From: Phycisphaerales bacterium
GTDB taxonomy: Bacteria > Planctomycetota > Phycisphaerae > Phycisphaerales > SM1A02
Direction: 5' to 3'
NCBI GenBank assembly: GCA_029260575.1
Contig: JAJDDB010000028.1
Coordinates: 1-64,000 of the forward strand
Length of the DNA stretch: 64,000 nt
Part shown: piece after piece, positions 17,944 through 26,604 of the stretch
How positions within the stretch are numbered: position 1 is the stretch's first letter
How the letters are laid out: each line of letters starts with the position of its first letter
Notes under the pieces: model-generated
The model's database searches: none
Told to the model about the DNA's origin: nothing
What the model saw: the letters and a program-made list of their open reading frames with translations, nothing else
Made by a program: the position numbers and the translations under genes

Positions 17944-19335
17944 ATGGCGCTGCTGATCACCAATGGCCGAATCATTACTGCAACCGATGACTATGTCGCA
18001 GACATGTACTGCGCTGATGAATCCATCGCGCGCATTGAATCCACGATCGATCCGCAAAGCGTGCCTGACGCCGAAGTCATCGACGCCACCGGCAAGTTCG
18101 TCTTCCCCGGCTTCATTGATCCTCACGTACACATTTACCTGCCTTTCATGGGAACGTATGCAAAGGACGACTGGAAATCAGCTTCCCAGGCCGCACTCGT
18201 CGGCGGCACCACAACCGCAATCGAAATGATCTGCCCCGGCCGCGATGACCAGCCGATGGATGCGTTCGAGACCTGGCTGGAGAGAGCACAAAGCAGCGCG
18301 GCCTGCGACTTCACATTCCACATGGGCGTCGTCCGCACCGATGAAGCCGCCATGCAGCAGTTCCGCGACATCGTGCTACGCGGCGTGGCATCTTTCAAGG
18401 TCTTCCTTGCATATAAAGGCGCGCTTGGCGTCAGTGATGAAGATCTCTACCGCACGCTGACTCTTGCGAAGCAGCTCGGCGTCATTGTCACCGCACACTG
18501 CGAAAACGAAGAACTCGTCGCACAGAAACAGGCTGAGCTGATCGCAGTGGGAAAGACCGGCCCGGAATTTCACGAACCATCGCGCCCGCGCATAGTTGAA
18601 GCCGAAGGCGTGCAACACCTGATGACGTTCGCCGAATTGACCGGCGCACATGTGTATGCAGTGCATACGTCCAATCAACTTGCGATCGAGCGCGCTGTGA
18701 AGGCAAAGCAGCGGGGGGTCAACGCGTGGATTGAAACTGTCGTGCCGTATCTCGTGCTCGATAAGACGTATGCAGAGAAGCCGAACTTTGAAGGGGCAAA
18801 GTTTGTCATGAGCCCGCCGTTGCGAGACAAAGAGGAACAACCGTATTTGTGGAACGCACTTCGCGCAGGCATCATCTCAACCGTCGGCACCGATCACGCG
18901 CCGTTCGATTTCGTCGGACAGAAGGACATGGGCAAGCCGCCTGCGAGCAACTTCATGATGATCCCCAACGGAATTCCTTCCATCGAAGATCGCATCAACC
19001 TGCTGTACACACACGGCGTCGCCACCGGCCGCATCGACCTGAACACGTTCGTCCGCTGCGCATCAACCAATGCAGCAGACATCTTTGGCCTGACACAGAA
19101 GGGGCGCATTGCCGTTGGTGCCGATGCGGACCTGTGTATCTACGACCCGAACTACACCGGCACTATCTCAGCGAAAACACACCTGATGCAGACTGATTAC
19201 AGCGCTTTCGAGGGCATGCCAATCAAAGGTCGGCCGAGCGTTGTGACAGTGCGCGGCAAAGTCATGGCGCGTGATGGTCAATTCACCGGCAAACTCGGAC
19301 ACGGCCAGTTCCTGCATCGCGAACCCACGCATTGA
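17944..19335 (+). CDS. Dihydropyrimidinase / hydantoinase
   Basis: Cyclic amidohydrolase that opens dihydrouracil or hydantoin rings in pyrimidine catabolism. The binuclear metal site is complete: HVH (His61, His63), the Lys expected to be carbamylated in FLAYKGAL (Lys158), His185 in TAHCEN, His241 in VHTSN and Asp317 in GTDHAPF. The 463-residue length is usual for bacterial D-hydantoinases. AAGGGA lies 8 bp before ATG 17944. No dihydropyrimidine dehydrogenase or beta-ureidopropionase is nearby, so the pathway assignment rests on the family alone; allantoinase is less likely given the AYK motif context. Confidence 0.88.
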   Translation: MALLITNGRIITATDDYVADMYCADESIARIESTIDPQSVPDAEVIDATGKFVFPGFIDPHVHIYLPFMGTYAKDDWKSASQAALVGGTTTAIEMICPGRDDQPMDAFETWLERAQSSAACDFTFHMGVVRTDEAAMQQFRDIVLRGVASFKVFLAYKGALGVSDEDLYRTLTLAKQLGVIVTAHCENEELVAQKQAELIAVGKTGPEFHEPSRPRIVEAEGVQHLMTFAELTGAHVYAVHTSNQLAIERAVKAKQRGVNAWIETVVPYLVLDKTYAEKPNFEGAKFVMSPPLRDKEEQPYLWNALRAGIISTVGTDHAPFDFVGQKDMGKPPASNFMMIPNGIPSIEDRINLLYTHGVATGRIDLNTFVRCASTNAADIFGLTQKGRIAVGADADLCIYDPNYTGTISAKTHLMQTDYSAFEGMPIKGRPSVVTVRGKVMARDGQFTGKLGHGQFLHREPTH

Positions 19336-19343
19336 CATAATCT

Positions 19344-21239
19344 TCATTCTTCATCCGACTTCTTTTTCTTCTCACCACCCAGCAAACCCTTCAGCGCTCC
19401 GCCGACGTCATCACCAATCTTTTTTGACGCATCGTTCAGCAGATCATCGCCGAGTTTGTCGCCTAGCTCTTCACCAAGTTTCTCGCGCAACTCATCCGTC
19501 GCTTTGCCCGCAAGTTTGTCCGCTTCTGCTTGCGCGCGACTTGCTAATTCCGATGCACCTGCCTGCAGCAGCGCATCAGCAAGCAACTGATCATCCAGAA
19601 AGATTGCGGGATTATCCATCGGCCCGCGCAATCCGATCGGAATCAGGAGTTGACGCACCGGCGCAGGCTTCATCCCCGGCATCGCAATTGTCGTGTCATG
19701 CAGCGTTACCTGCAACGGCAGATCAATGTACCCAACACCTTTCTGCCCCCATGAGCCCGCAAGATTGATATCAATCGTCCCATCACGCAACAGGGGATCA
19801 TCACCAATGCGCAGCGACTTCTCCAATGACGTTGCAGGCAGACCGAGATACTTGAATGCAATTGAATTACTCGACTCTGCCTGACCGACAATTGCCTTTG
19901 ACAAATCTCCAAGCTTCACCGACGCTGCAAGTTTCTCGCTTCGCGTCGTAATCGAAATCTCCGGCGGCCCATCCAACAACCCCGGATGCGTCGACAGATT
20001 CTTCGCGCGGATATCAATGATCTCACCTTCGAGATGCACCGTCTTCACACCATCCGCTTCGAGTTCCAGAATCGTCAGCGTCGGCCAGCCATCAATCAAA
20101 TGCTCCGCAATCACGCGGCCATAACCCAGTTCTTCGGCCCGCCGTCTTACGCGCTCCGACCATGACTCATCATCTTCAGGAGGGCCCGACATGCGCTCCA
20201 ACCAATCGCGCACCTGCGCGAGCCGTTTCTTCCACTGCTCCGCCTGCTGCAAGTAATCATCAATCGTCTTCTCGCCCTCAGCCGTTTCAGGTTCGTCTGA
20301 AGGTTGTGGTTCCTTATTGACGAGTTGCCCCGGTCGGGCGCGTTTGCCGCCACTCGTCGCTTCGCGCATGACGATCCTGTCAAACGTAATCCGCTTGCGC
20401 AGTAAATCAGTTGCGGTAATGTCCGCTTCCAGCTCGTCAGCAGCGAACAGGTTCGTATCCAGCGCATTCGGATCAGCCATTGCAAGTCCGGTGATGCGCA
20501 ATTTGCCGGCACCCAGATCAAGTTCCGCTCCGTCAAGATCGACAGTCGCGCCGTTGGCCTGTTCCAGCCCGCGCTGCAATCCCATCGTCACGATCGGCCC
20601 GCTCAGGAACTGGTACACGAGAATGACTGCAACAACGGTCAACACTGCAAGTGCTGCGCCCAGCGGGCGAATCGGGTTGCCGATGCGCCGTTGCATAAGC
20701 TGGGCGTATGTCTTCTTGCCGTGCCCGCCGCCGATGAATATCCACGTCAGCGCTTTCACCCAGAACTTACTTGCGTACTTCTTGTAGCGCTCGGAGTGTT
20801 CCTGCACATCCGCCATCTTCTTTCGGAACTTCTGCACCGCCCGCACGAGCAGCATGCCGACGATCAGACCGACAAGCGCGCCGATGATCAATCCGCCGGT
20901 CGTTGCGTAATGATCAAAGCCGAACAGCGCCAGCACTGGCGTGTTCACCAGCCAGCGGAAAAGACTTTCCAGCGGTCCGTCCATCAGGAAACGCCCGAGG
21001 TGAAATGATGCAGGCAGCAGCAGATAACACAGAAGTTTGGACGCCACGCCGACGAGTCCCGCTACTGCTAGGTTTGCGTTGAGGATGATGAGCACCAGCA
21101 GCAGGAAGATCGTCACGCCGGGCCCGTTCATGAATCCGGGCACAAACCCAATCATCGCGCCGAGTACAGCAGCAGCAATGATCTGAAACGGCGTCGCCTT
21201 GCCACGAAGTATGGAACCGATCTTGCGAAGGATGAACAT
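19344..21239 (-). CDS. Probable TIGR03546-TIGR03545 fusion membrane protein
   Basis: 631 residues. The N-terminal ~160 residues are a multi-helix membrane domain resembling TIGR03546 (FQIIAAAVLGAMIGFVPG, then several TM helices). After a basic cytoplasmic linker, a TM at about 195-215 leads into an AsmA-like/TIGR03545-like region (VDLDGAELDLGAGKLRITGL and a series of short beta repeats). The C-terminal end is a Lys/Glu/Asp-rich helix. In gammaproteobacteria the two families are separate neighbouring genes; here they appear joined. Suggested role is envelope biogenesis or lipid handling by analogy with AsmA, which is inference. The stop lies 8 bp from the convergent dihydropyrimidinase. Confidence 0.6.
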   Translation of the reverse strand: MFILRKIGSILRGKATPFQIIAAAVLGAMIGFVPGFMNGPGVTIFLLLVLIILNANLAVAGLVGVASKLLCYLLLPASFHLGRFLMDGPLESLFRWLVNTPVLALFGFDHYATTGGLIIGALVGLIVGMLLVRAVQKFRKKMADVQEHSERYKKYASKFWVKALTWIFIGGGHGKKTYAQLMQRRIGNPIRPLGAALAVLTVVAVILVYQFLSGPIVTMGLQRGLEQANGATVDLDGAELDLGAGKLRITGLAMADPNALDTNLFAADELEADITATDLLRKRITFDRIVMREATSGGKRARPGQLVNKEPQPSDEPETAEGEKTIDDYLQQAEQWKKRLAQVRDWLERMSGPPEDDESWSERVRRRAEELGYGRVIAEHLIDGWPTLTILELEADGVKTVHLEGEIIDIRAKNLSTHPGLLDGPPEISITTRSEKLAASVKLGDLSKAIVGQAESSNSIAFKYLGLPATSLEKSLRIGDDPLLRDGTIDINLAGSWGQKGVGYIDLPLQVTLHDTTIAMPGMKPAPVRQLLIPIGLRGPMDNPAIFLDDQLLADALLQAGASELASRAQAEADKLAGKATDELREKLGEELGDKLGDDLLNDASKKIGDDVGGALKGLLGGEKKKKSDEE

Positions 21240-21260
21240 GTGGGGATTGTACGTTCAAAC

Positions 21261-21332
21261 GAGCCGCGCCCGTCAGGAAGCGGGGACACCTCCGGCAAAC
21301 ACAGCGAACCCGCTCCCTTACGGTCGCAGCTC
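21261..21332. repeat. REP-like inverted pair
   Basis: Two 24-bp arms face each other: 21261-21284 begins GAGCCGCGCCCGTCAGG and 21309-21332 is its inverse complement with about 20 of 24 positions matching, separated by 24 bp. The core (GAGCCGCG.CCGT..GG.AGCGGG) resembles REP elements that occur in many copies in bacterial genomes, where facing pairs are known as BIMEs. No transposase of the RAYT type is in the window. Confidence 0.55.
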
Positions 21333-21628
21333 GTTTCCACACGTGCCATCTTCCCCGGCACATATATATAGAAGCGCTCGCCGATCGTGTGCGTCCGCAC
21401 CGTGCGGTACTCAATCGTCTTGACCTATCCGGGGGTCCGCAGGATCAACTCGGCATAGGGTTGGCGAATGGACAGGGCGAGCATGCCCCACCTATCGGCT
21501 GAGAATCGGACGGGGTGGAGGTTCTCCCTAGTACGTCTGGTAGCATTGCAGCGTTCATGGCGTTTGTGAGCACATCGACGTGGTGGGTTTCACTTCGTTC
21601 TAGCTATCTCGATTCGCTGGAGGAATCA

Positions 21629-21850
21629 ATGCGCAAATACAACGAAAAGCCGTCAGGTGATGGCGGACGAAAACAGAGGCAGCTTGGATTAATCTTCGAG
21701 TGGTGTTATCGCGGAGCAGTCATCATACTGCTCGGATTCATCGCATATCGGGTTGGAGATCATGTCGAGGTGTCGGGATATGTATCCACAGACTCGTACA
21801 TTTCCGGTGGCAGTACGATCCCCGTCAGAATTGTGGAACGTGGATACTGA
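21629..21850 (+). CDS. Small single-TM protein, unknown
   Basis: 73 residues. GGAGGA ends 4 bp before ATG 21629, which decides this start over the longer in-frame option at 21515. A basic N-terminus (RKYNEKPSGDGGRKQRQ) is followed by one TM helix (about residues 21-40) and a short polar, beta-prone tail. I do not recognise it. It lies in an accessory stretch next to another orphan gene and looks less GC-rich than the housekeeping genes around. Confidence 0.5.
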   Translation: MRKYNEKPSGDGGRKQRQLGLIFEWCYRGAVIILLGFIAYRVGDHVEVSGYVSTDSYISGGSTIPVRIVERGY

Positions 21851-21869
21851 ACGAATTCCATGAAGCCAT

Positions 21870-22598
21870 CTAGAGCTTCTGTGTACCCAATTCAATAAGC
21901 CGCTTACCCGAATTGCCAATCAAGAACAGGCACTCGAAATGCGTCGACCAGATGTGCTTGATTGAATGGCATGCATCGTCTGCTACCGTGTAGAGTTCGG
22001 GGTCACAGCCGTACCTAAAGTCATCGAAGTAGACAAGCAACGCTGTGCTTTCGGGATAGTCTTTGCGACACTTCTTCTGAATTCGAGAATTGATTTTGCT
22101 GACTTCATTCTTGACATCGCAATCGGCCGGTTCGTTCGAGATGCTAATTGGTCGACCATGTTCGTCATGAAGAACATCTCGTGTGGTACTCCGGCATCCG
22201 GAGCCGATCGGATGCTTCATTCTAAAATTCTCATCGTTGTCAAATGTCGTGCAAGTGATCTCCAACCATTCGAATGGAAGCGATGTCGATTCAACTTCGA
22301 CATCGGGACGCTTGAATTTAGGGTTCGAAATCTCGATGAGATTCCGAAATCGACTATCCCGCCATTGTGTGTGTTTGCGCTCTAATAGGAATGCCAGTGG
22401 TTGAATCTCTTCATGGAAGAGCTTGAATCGTCCAGTGTGACGTAAGACTGCGTCGTCAGCAGATCTCCGTACGAGTTTGTATAGCCCTTTGTGCCATAAC
22501 AAGAACTTTTCCGGGGTGCGCAGAGTTTCGATGTCTTGATTGTCCGATAAGGCTCTCAACGCAACTGTGGTATTCTCAGCCTGGTCTTGCGGGTGCAT
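21870..22598 (-). CDS. Unknown cytoplasmic protein, possibly nuclease-like
   Basis: 242 residues with start at ATG 22598. No membrane segment or signal peptide. Family not recognised. The middle contains PDVEVESTSLPFEWLEITC, which loosely recalls the D..ExK core of PD-(D/E)xK nucleases but lacks the Lys, and later TALLVYFDDFRYG. Codon use is visibly more AT-rich than in neighbouring genes, suggesting horizontal transfer. Its 5' flank is the 21-bp repeat array beginning 133 bp upstream. Confidence 0.5.
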   Translation of the reverse strand: MHPQDQAENTTVALRALSDNQDIETLRTPEKFLLWHKGLYKLVRRSADDAVLRHTGRFKLFHEEIQPLAFLLERKHTQWRDSRFRNLIEISNPKFKRPDVEVESTSLPFEWLEITCTTFDNDENFRMKHPIGSGCRSTTRDVLHDEHGRPISISNEPADCDVKNEVSKINSRIQKKCRKDYPESTALLVYFDDFRYGCDPELYTVADDACHSIKHIWSTHFECLFLIGNSGKRLIELGTQKL

Positions 22599-22730
22599 GT
22601 GGCCATCATAGGCAGTTAGACTCGCCGCCCAGACGCGCGCTTTTGCCGTGAAAGCGCGCACTTTCGCCGCGTCGTTCGCAAACGTCCCATATCGCCGAAC
22701 ACTTCCCCACAACGCCTACAACTATCCCAC

Positions 22731-22961
22731 GACGTGACGCGCCGTTCGTACGAGGTTCCGCGACGCTCCGACGAGGTGACGAGCGTCTCGGAAGAGGTAG
22801 CGAGAGTCTCGTGAGAGGTCGGAAGAGTCTGCGAAGAGGTCGAGAGCCGCTCCGAAGAGGTTCGCCGTCGTTGCGAAGAGGTCGAGAGCGTCTCGGAAGA
22901 GGTCGGGAGAGTTTCCGAAGAGGTCGGGAGCGTCTCGGAAGAGGTCGAGAGAGTCTCTCGA
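22731..22961. repeat. Array A: eleven 21-bp degenerate palindromic repeats
   Basis: Eleven consecutive units of exactly 21 bp, without a single inserted or deleted base, starting at 22731, 22752, 22773 and so on to 22941. Ten of the eleven begin GAGGT (the first GACGT). A typical remainder is CGAGAGCGTCTCGGAA. Sequence varies a lot between units, but most keep a dyad centred near unit position 12-13: the last unit is a perfect 17-bp palindrome (8-bp arms TCGAGAGA and TCTCTCGA), the fourth has CGAGA.TCTCG, the seventh TTCGC..GCGAA. Intergenic. Because 21 is a multiple of 3, reading frames stay open on both strands, but none has a credible start. Confidence 0.85.
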
Positions 22962-23047
22962 CCTCGTTTCTGGTGCGGAAACCGCGATTTCAAAAGAACA
23001 GGCCGGACCTTGGAATTTCAGGGACAGGCACCATTTCGGATACGGAT
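22962..23047. other. Spacer between repeat arrays A and A-prime
   Basis: 86 bp without clear 21-bp units. It contains GGGACAGGCACCATTTC (about 23020-23036), a sequence type I know as widespread in intergenic regions of many genomes. It looks like an insertion that split one longer array: array length plus spacer keeps the phase to within 2 bp. Confidence 0.35.
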
Positions 23048-23131
23048 GAGGCATCGTGCGTATCCGACGGGGTGACCGACTCTTCGCACGAGGTAACGAG
23101 CCGTTCGTACGATGTTCCGCGACTCTCGGAA
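23048..23131. repeat. Array A-prime: four more 21-bp units
   Basis: Units at 23048, 23069, 23090 and 23111, again without indels, opening GAGGC, GGGGT, GAGGT and GATGT. The last unit has arms TTCCG and CGGAA with an inner GA/TC pair. The third has ACGA and TCGT arms. The first is spanned by a larger inverted repeat, CGGATACG..CGTATCCG (arms at about 23038 and 23057). These are the same family as array A. Confidence 0.7.
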
Positions 23132-23269
23132 CCTCACTCACAGCCCGTAAACCGTGTTTTGAGATATAGCATCCATTTGTGTTCTGTCGCGGCTCACGGC
23201 TGCACGCGGCCCGCCGATAACCGTTGCATCGCGGAACGCTCCGCGGAACGGGTGATGGGTGAGCGGTGA

Positions 23270-23690
23270 AGGAAATCCTGCGATGCGGCGGGCGGCTCGG
23301 TGTTCACGTATTTGGGCGAGACGCCGCCGAGCGAGATCGGCGAGTGGAAGTTCGAAAGCAGCACCACGCGGACAACGGTGGATGTGGAGATGCCCGCGAC
23401 CGTCGCAGCAGGAACAAAGGTCTGGCTGACTGCGTTCTGGTCCTGCTCCTGAAGAGAAACCAGAGAAGCCAAAGAAGGCGAAGCGCGCACCGCTCAAGCA
23501 CGACCCGAAGTATGTCGCAGCAGCGCGGGAATTGAAGGATCGTTATCTGGATGAAGTGAATTCGGGGCGCATGCTGCCGTGTGCGGATGGGAAGTACGAT
23601 GTGGCGAGGCAGTTGCAAGCAGCGCCGACGGTGTTTAAGACGAACAGTATTGAGACAGCTGAGGAAGTGCTCTTGCTTGATGCAGCGTGA
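23270..23690 (+). pseudogene. Frameshifted remnant of a planctomycete-type protein gene
   Basis: Two pieces of protein-like sequence in different frames. The first (23270-23452) reads GGSVFTYLGETPPSEIGEW..VWLTAFWSCS then stop. The second, in another frame and overlapping the first at about 23448, reads PEEKPEKPKKAKRAPLKHDP..AARELKDRYLDEVNSG..LLLDAA and ends at TGA 23690. The first piece resembles the C-terminal beta-domain common in planctomycete hypothetical proteins. No start codon with a ribosome-binding site is present, and a stop lies directly upstream. It may be one gene with a frameshift or two joined fragments. Confidence 0.45.
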
Positions 23691-23692
23691 TG

Positions 23693-24352
23693 TCATTCAT
23701 CCGCGTGGTGTTTGATGACTGTGCCCTCGTTGAGGAAGATCACGTTCTCGCAGATGTTCGTACTCATGTCTGCGATGCGTTCGAGTTTGCGTGCGACGGA
23801 CAGTACATCCAGCAGTGCCTGGATGTCATCAACATTCTGTTTGATCTGCTCCTGCACCCACACGAAGATTTCCTTTTGCAGGTCGTCAACGCGATCGTCA
23901 CTCTTGCACACACGTCGGGCGAGGGCAGTGTCGCCTTCGGTCATGGCGATGAGTGAATCGCTGAGCATCTTCGTAGTTGCGTTGGCCATGGTGATAAGGC
24001 CGTCGGGCAGACTGATTTTCTCCAGCCGCTGCAGGTCAATTGCCCGCTTGGCAATGCTGCGCGCGTTGTCTGCGATGCGCTCCAGTTCGGTATTGATGCG
24101 CATAATTGACAGCACAAACCGCAAGTCGCCTGCTACTGGTGCTGACAGTGCGAGAATCCGCAGACATTCTTCTTCGATGTTGACTTCCATCTGATCGACA
24201 TCCGCATCGCCGCTGCGCACTACGTGTGCAGCTTCAATGTCGCGCTTCAGGATGCTGTCAACAGCCATGCGAAAACGTTCTTCGACTAGCGCGCCCATCG
24301 AAAGAATATTGCGCTTCAGTTCGCGGATTTCTGCGGGGAGATTGATTGGCAT
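23693..24352 (-). CDS. phoU: Phosphate transport system regulator PhoU
   Basis: Cytoplasmic negative regulator that links the Pst transporter to the PhoR kinase. 219 residues, all-helical, with two PhoU repeats, each with the metal-binding E/D-rich pattern: INTELERIADNARSIAKRA (about residues 88-106) and VARKLERIADMSTNICENV (about 185-203). Last gene of the pstSCAB-phoU operon, 33 bp after pstB. Length and order match the family exactly. Confidence 0.95.
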   Translation of the reverse strand: MPINLPAEIRELKRNILSMGALVEERFRMAVDSILKRDIEAAHVVRSGDADVDQMEVNIEEECLRILALSAPVAGDLRFVLSIMRINTELERIADNARSIAKRAIDLQRLEKISLPDGLITMANATTKMLSDSLIAMTEGDTALARRVCKSDDRVDDLQKEIFVWVQEQIKQNVDDIQALLDVLSVARKLERIADMSTNICENVIFLNEGTVIKHHADE

Positions 24353-24385
24353 GTGTCGCTCAATTCCGGGTTCGGGAGACGAAAG

Positions 24386-25291
24386 TCATCCGAATCGGCC
24401 GGAGACATAATCCTCTGTCTGTTTGTTATGCGGCGTGGTAAAGATCTGGCCGGTCTCGCCGAACTCGATGAGTTTGCCTTCATAAAAGAATGCGGTTTCA
24501 TCAGACACGCGTGCTGCCTGTTGCATGTTGTGTGTGACGATGACAATTGTATATTTTTCGCGCAAACGCGCGATCAGTTCTTCAATGCGCAGCGTGGACC
24601 TGGGGTCGAGCGCGGAACATGGCTCATCCATCAGCATCACTTCGGGGTCGGTCGCAATCGCGCGGGCAATGCACAGGCGTTGTTGTTGTCCGCCGGAAAG
24701 CCCGAGGGCTGAATTTTTGAGGCGATCCTTGACTTCATCCCAGATCGCAGCGTGCCGCAAGCTTTGTTCGACGAGTTCATCCAGATCGCGCTTCTTGAGT
24801 TTCAGGTGCAGCCGTGGGCCGAAGGCGATGTTGTCATAGATCGATTTTGGAAACGGGTTGGGCTTTTGAAAGACCATGCCGACGCGCCTGCGCAGATCAA
24901 CGACATCGACGGACCTGGCAAGCACGTCCTGGCCGTTCAGACTGAGTGTGCCGGTAGCGCGAGCGCTGGGCACAAGATCGTTCATCCGATTCAACCAGCG
25001 CAGGAATGTACTCTTGCCGCAGCCGGACGGACCAATAAACGCAGTAACGCGGCGCTCAGCAATATCCATATCAATGTCATGCAACGCCTGGAAGCTGCCA
25101 TACCATGATGACAACGTGCGAACTTTGATTGCTGTGGTTGTTGGTTCGGGCTTCTGCACGTTGGCTCCATCAACTCGTGGCGAAGGCTCTGCGGGGCGGA
25201 TGATAGGGCGGTCAATTTCTATTGTCGGACGATCCGACCGTTCATCCATGACAGAATCGAGCAGTTGTGTCTTCACAGGCAGGTGGCTCAT
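24386..25291 (-). CDS. pstB: Phosphate ABC transporter ATP-binding protein PstB
   Basis: Energises high-affinity phosphate uptake. Walker [11 protein letters not shown]-loop [15 protein letters not shown] (the NPFP.SIY string is specific to PstB), signature LSGGQQQRL, Walker [14 protein letters not shown] and switch His in VTHNMQQA. The N-terminal ~50 residues are a polar extension absent from E. coli PstB. Start ATG overlaps the pstA stop by 4 bp. Confidence 0.96.
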   Translation of the reverse strand: MSHLPVKTQLLDSVMDERSDRPTIEIDRPIIRPAEPSPRVDGANVQKPEPTTTAIKVRTLSSWYGSFQALHDIDMDIAERRVTAFIGPSGCGKSTFLRWLNRMNDLVPSARATGTLSLNGQDVLARSVDVVDLRRRVGMVFQKPNPFPKSIYDNIAFGPRLHLKLKKRDLDELVEQSLRHAAIWDEVKDRLKNSALGLSGGQQQRLCIARAIATDPEVMLMDEPCSALDPRSTLRIEELIARLREKYTIVIVTHNMQQAARVSDETAFFYEGKLIEFGETGQIFTTPHNKQTEDYVSGRFG

Positions 25292-26604
25292 TGCAGCGGT
25301 CTCTGGAATTTCTGGCGGATGAACACCGCAGTCGCATTGAACGTCAGCAACACAGCGAGCAGCACGATAATCCCCGACGCAGCAACCCGCCAGAATTCCT
25401 CCTGCGGACGCCCGGCCCAGTTGTAAATCTGCAGCGGCATCGCAGTAAAGTCATCGAGCAGATTCTGCGGTGTAAAGCGAATGAACACGACGCCGGCGAT
25501 GACGAGAATCGGCGCTGCTTCGCCGATCGCGCGGCTCATCGCAAGAATACTTCCGGTCATGATGCCCGGCACCGCTGCGGGAAGCGTCATCTTCCAGATC
25601 ATCTGCCACTTTGTCGCGCCGCTGGCCAGCGCGCCTTCGCGCAATGAATCGGGCACAGCACGGATCGATTCCTGCGCAGACACTACAACAATCGGCAGGA
25701 TTACAAGCATCAGCGTCAAACCGCCAGCAAGTACACCGCGCCCGAGCGGAAACTTGAAGTAGTACCAGTCTTCGGAATCGCCGATCGTGAATGCGGGATC
25801 ATCAAACGCGCCGAAAACGCCGAACATCTGCACGAACGCAGTCAGGCCGATGATGCCGTACACAATCGACGGAACGCCTGCCAGGTTGGTTATGTTTAGC
25901 TGCAGAAAGCCGTGCATCCACCGCACGGTACGATTCGTTGGTTTGTACTCTTCGAGAAATATCGCCGTTGCGATTCCGATCGGCAGAGCGAGCGTTGCGC
26001 AAGCAACACAAATCCAGATCGAACCCCACATGGCCGGCCCCATGCCTGCTTTTTCTGCGTTGCGCGATGGGGGGTTGCTGATGAAATCGGTAAACGCAGA
26101 CAACGCAAAGATGCGCTGTGATTGAATCAGACTTTCCCATTCATCATCATCGAGATCTTCAACTGCAATGACTGCTGCGGGGAGATTCTGTTCGGATTGG
26201 GTACGCTCCCAGTCAATGTCTTCAATGTCGCCGAGATCTTCCGCTTCTGCTTCACCCAGCGCCGGTTGCCAATTCATGTCTGTCAGCAGCGCGAGGCCGG
26301 CCGCAATGTTTTCAATTTGCTGAAGCGTGTCAGCTCGCTCATCTTCAGGAAGAAACTCCAGATATTCCATCTGTTCAGCACGGTACTGCTCAGCAAGAGC
26401 AGGCCAGTCCAGTGTTTTCAATTCATCTAATTGCGGCGCGCGGGTGATGAGATATGTGTACCCCTTGCTGATGACGGACAGCAGCAGGATGCCGAGCACG
26501 ATCACCGAAATGGAAGCTGCGCCGATGCAGATGTACTTGAACAGCGAATCTTTGAACTTCCGACTGGCCAGGCTGCGCACGGGCATGTTCTTCGATGCAT
26601 TCAT
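25288..26604 (-). CDS. pstA: Phosphate ABC transporter permease PstA
   Basis: Inner-membrane permease of the Pst system. 438 residues, longer than the roughly 300 of E. coli PstA because of an insert of about 140 acidic residues (about 45-190: [18 protein letters not shown] and similar) between the first TM and the conserved core. That region should be extracytoplasmic. The core has six TM helices and the permease loop [23 protein letters not shown]. Overlaps pstC and pstB by 4 bp at each end. Confidence 0.93.
   Translation of the reverse strand: MNASKNMPVRSLASRKFKDSLFKYICIGAASISVIVLGILLLSVISKGYTYLITRAPQLDELKTLDWPALAEQYRAEQMEYLEFLPEDERADTLQQIENIAAGLALLTDMNWQPALGEAEAEDLGDIEDIDWERTQSEQNLPAAVIAVEDLDDDEWESLIQSQRIFALSAFTDFISNPPSRNAEKAGMGPAMWGSIWICVACATLALPIGIATAIFLEEYKPTNRTVRWMHGFLQLNITNLAGVPSIVYGIIGLTAFVQMFGVFGAFDDPAFTIGDSEDWYYFKFPLGRGVLAGGLTLMLVILPIVVVSAQESIRAVPDSLREGALASGATKWQMIWKMTLPAAVPGIMTGSILAMSRAIGEAAPILVIAGVVFIRFTPQNLLDDFTAMPLQIYNWAGRPQEEFWRVAASGIIVLLAVLLTFNATAVFIRQKFQRPLQ

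Noticed and set aside
21870-22598. Calling this protein a PD-(D/E)xK nuclease
   Set aside because: The catalytic Lys is missing from the only candidate motif; evidence is too weak.
22731-23131. CRISPR array
   Set aside because: Units are directly adjacent with no spacers, are too short and too divergent, and no cas genes are nearby.
22616-23269. Long open frames on both strands through array A, which would encode heptad-repeat proteins
   Set aside because: A 21-bp unit keeps several frames open automatically. No frame has a start with a ribosome-binding site, and the base changes preserve palindromes more than amino acids.
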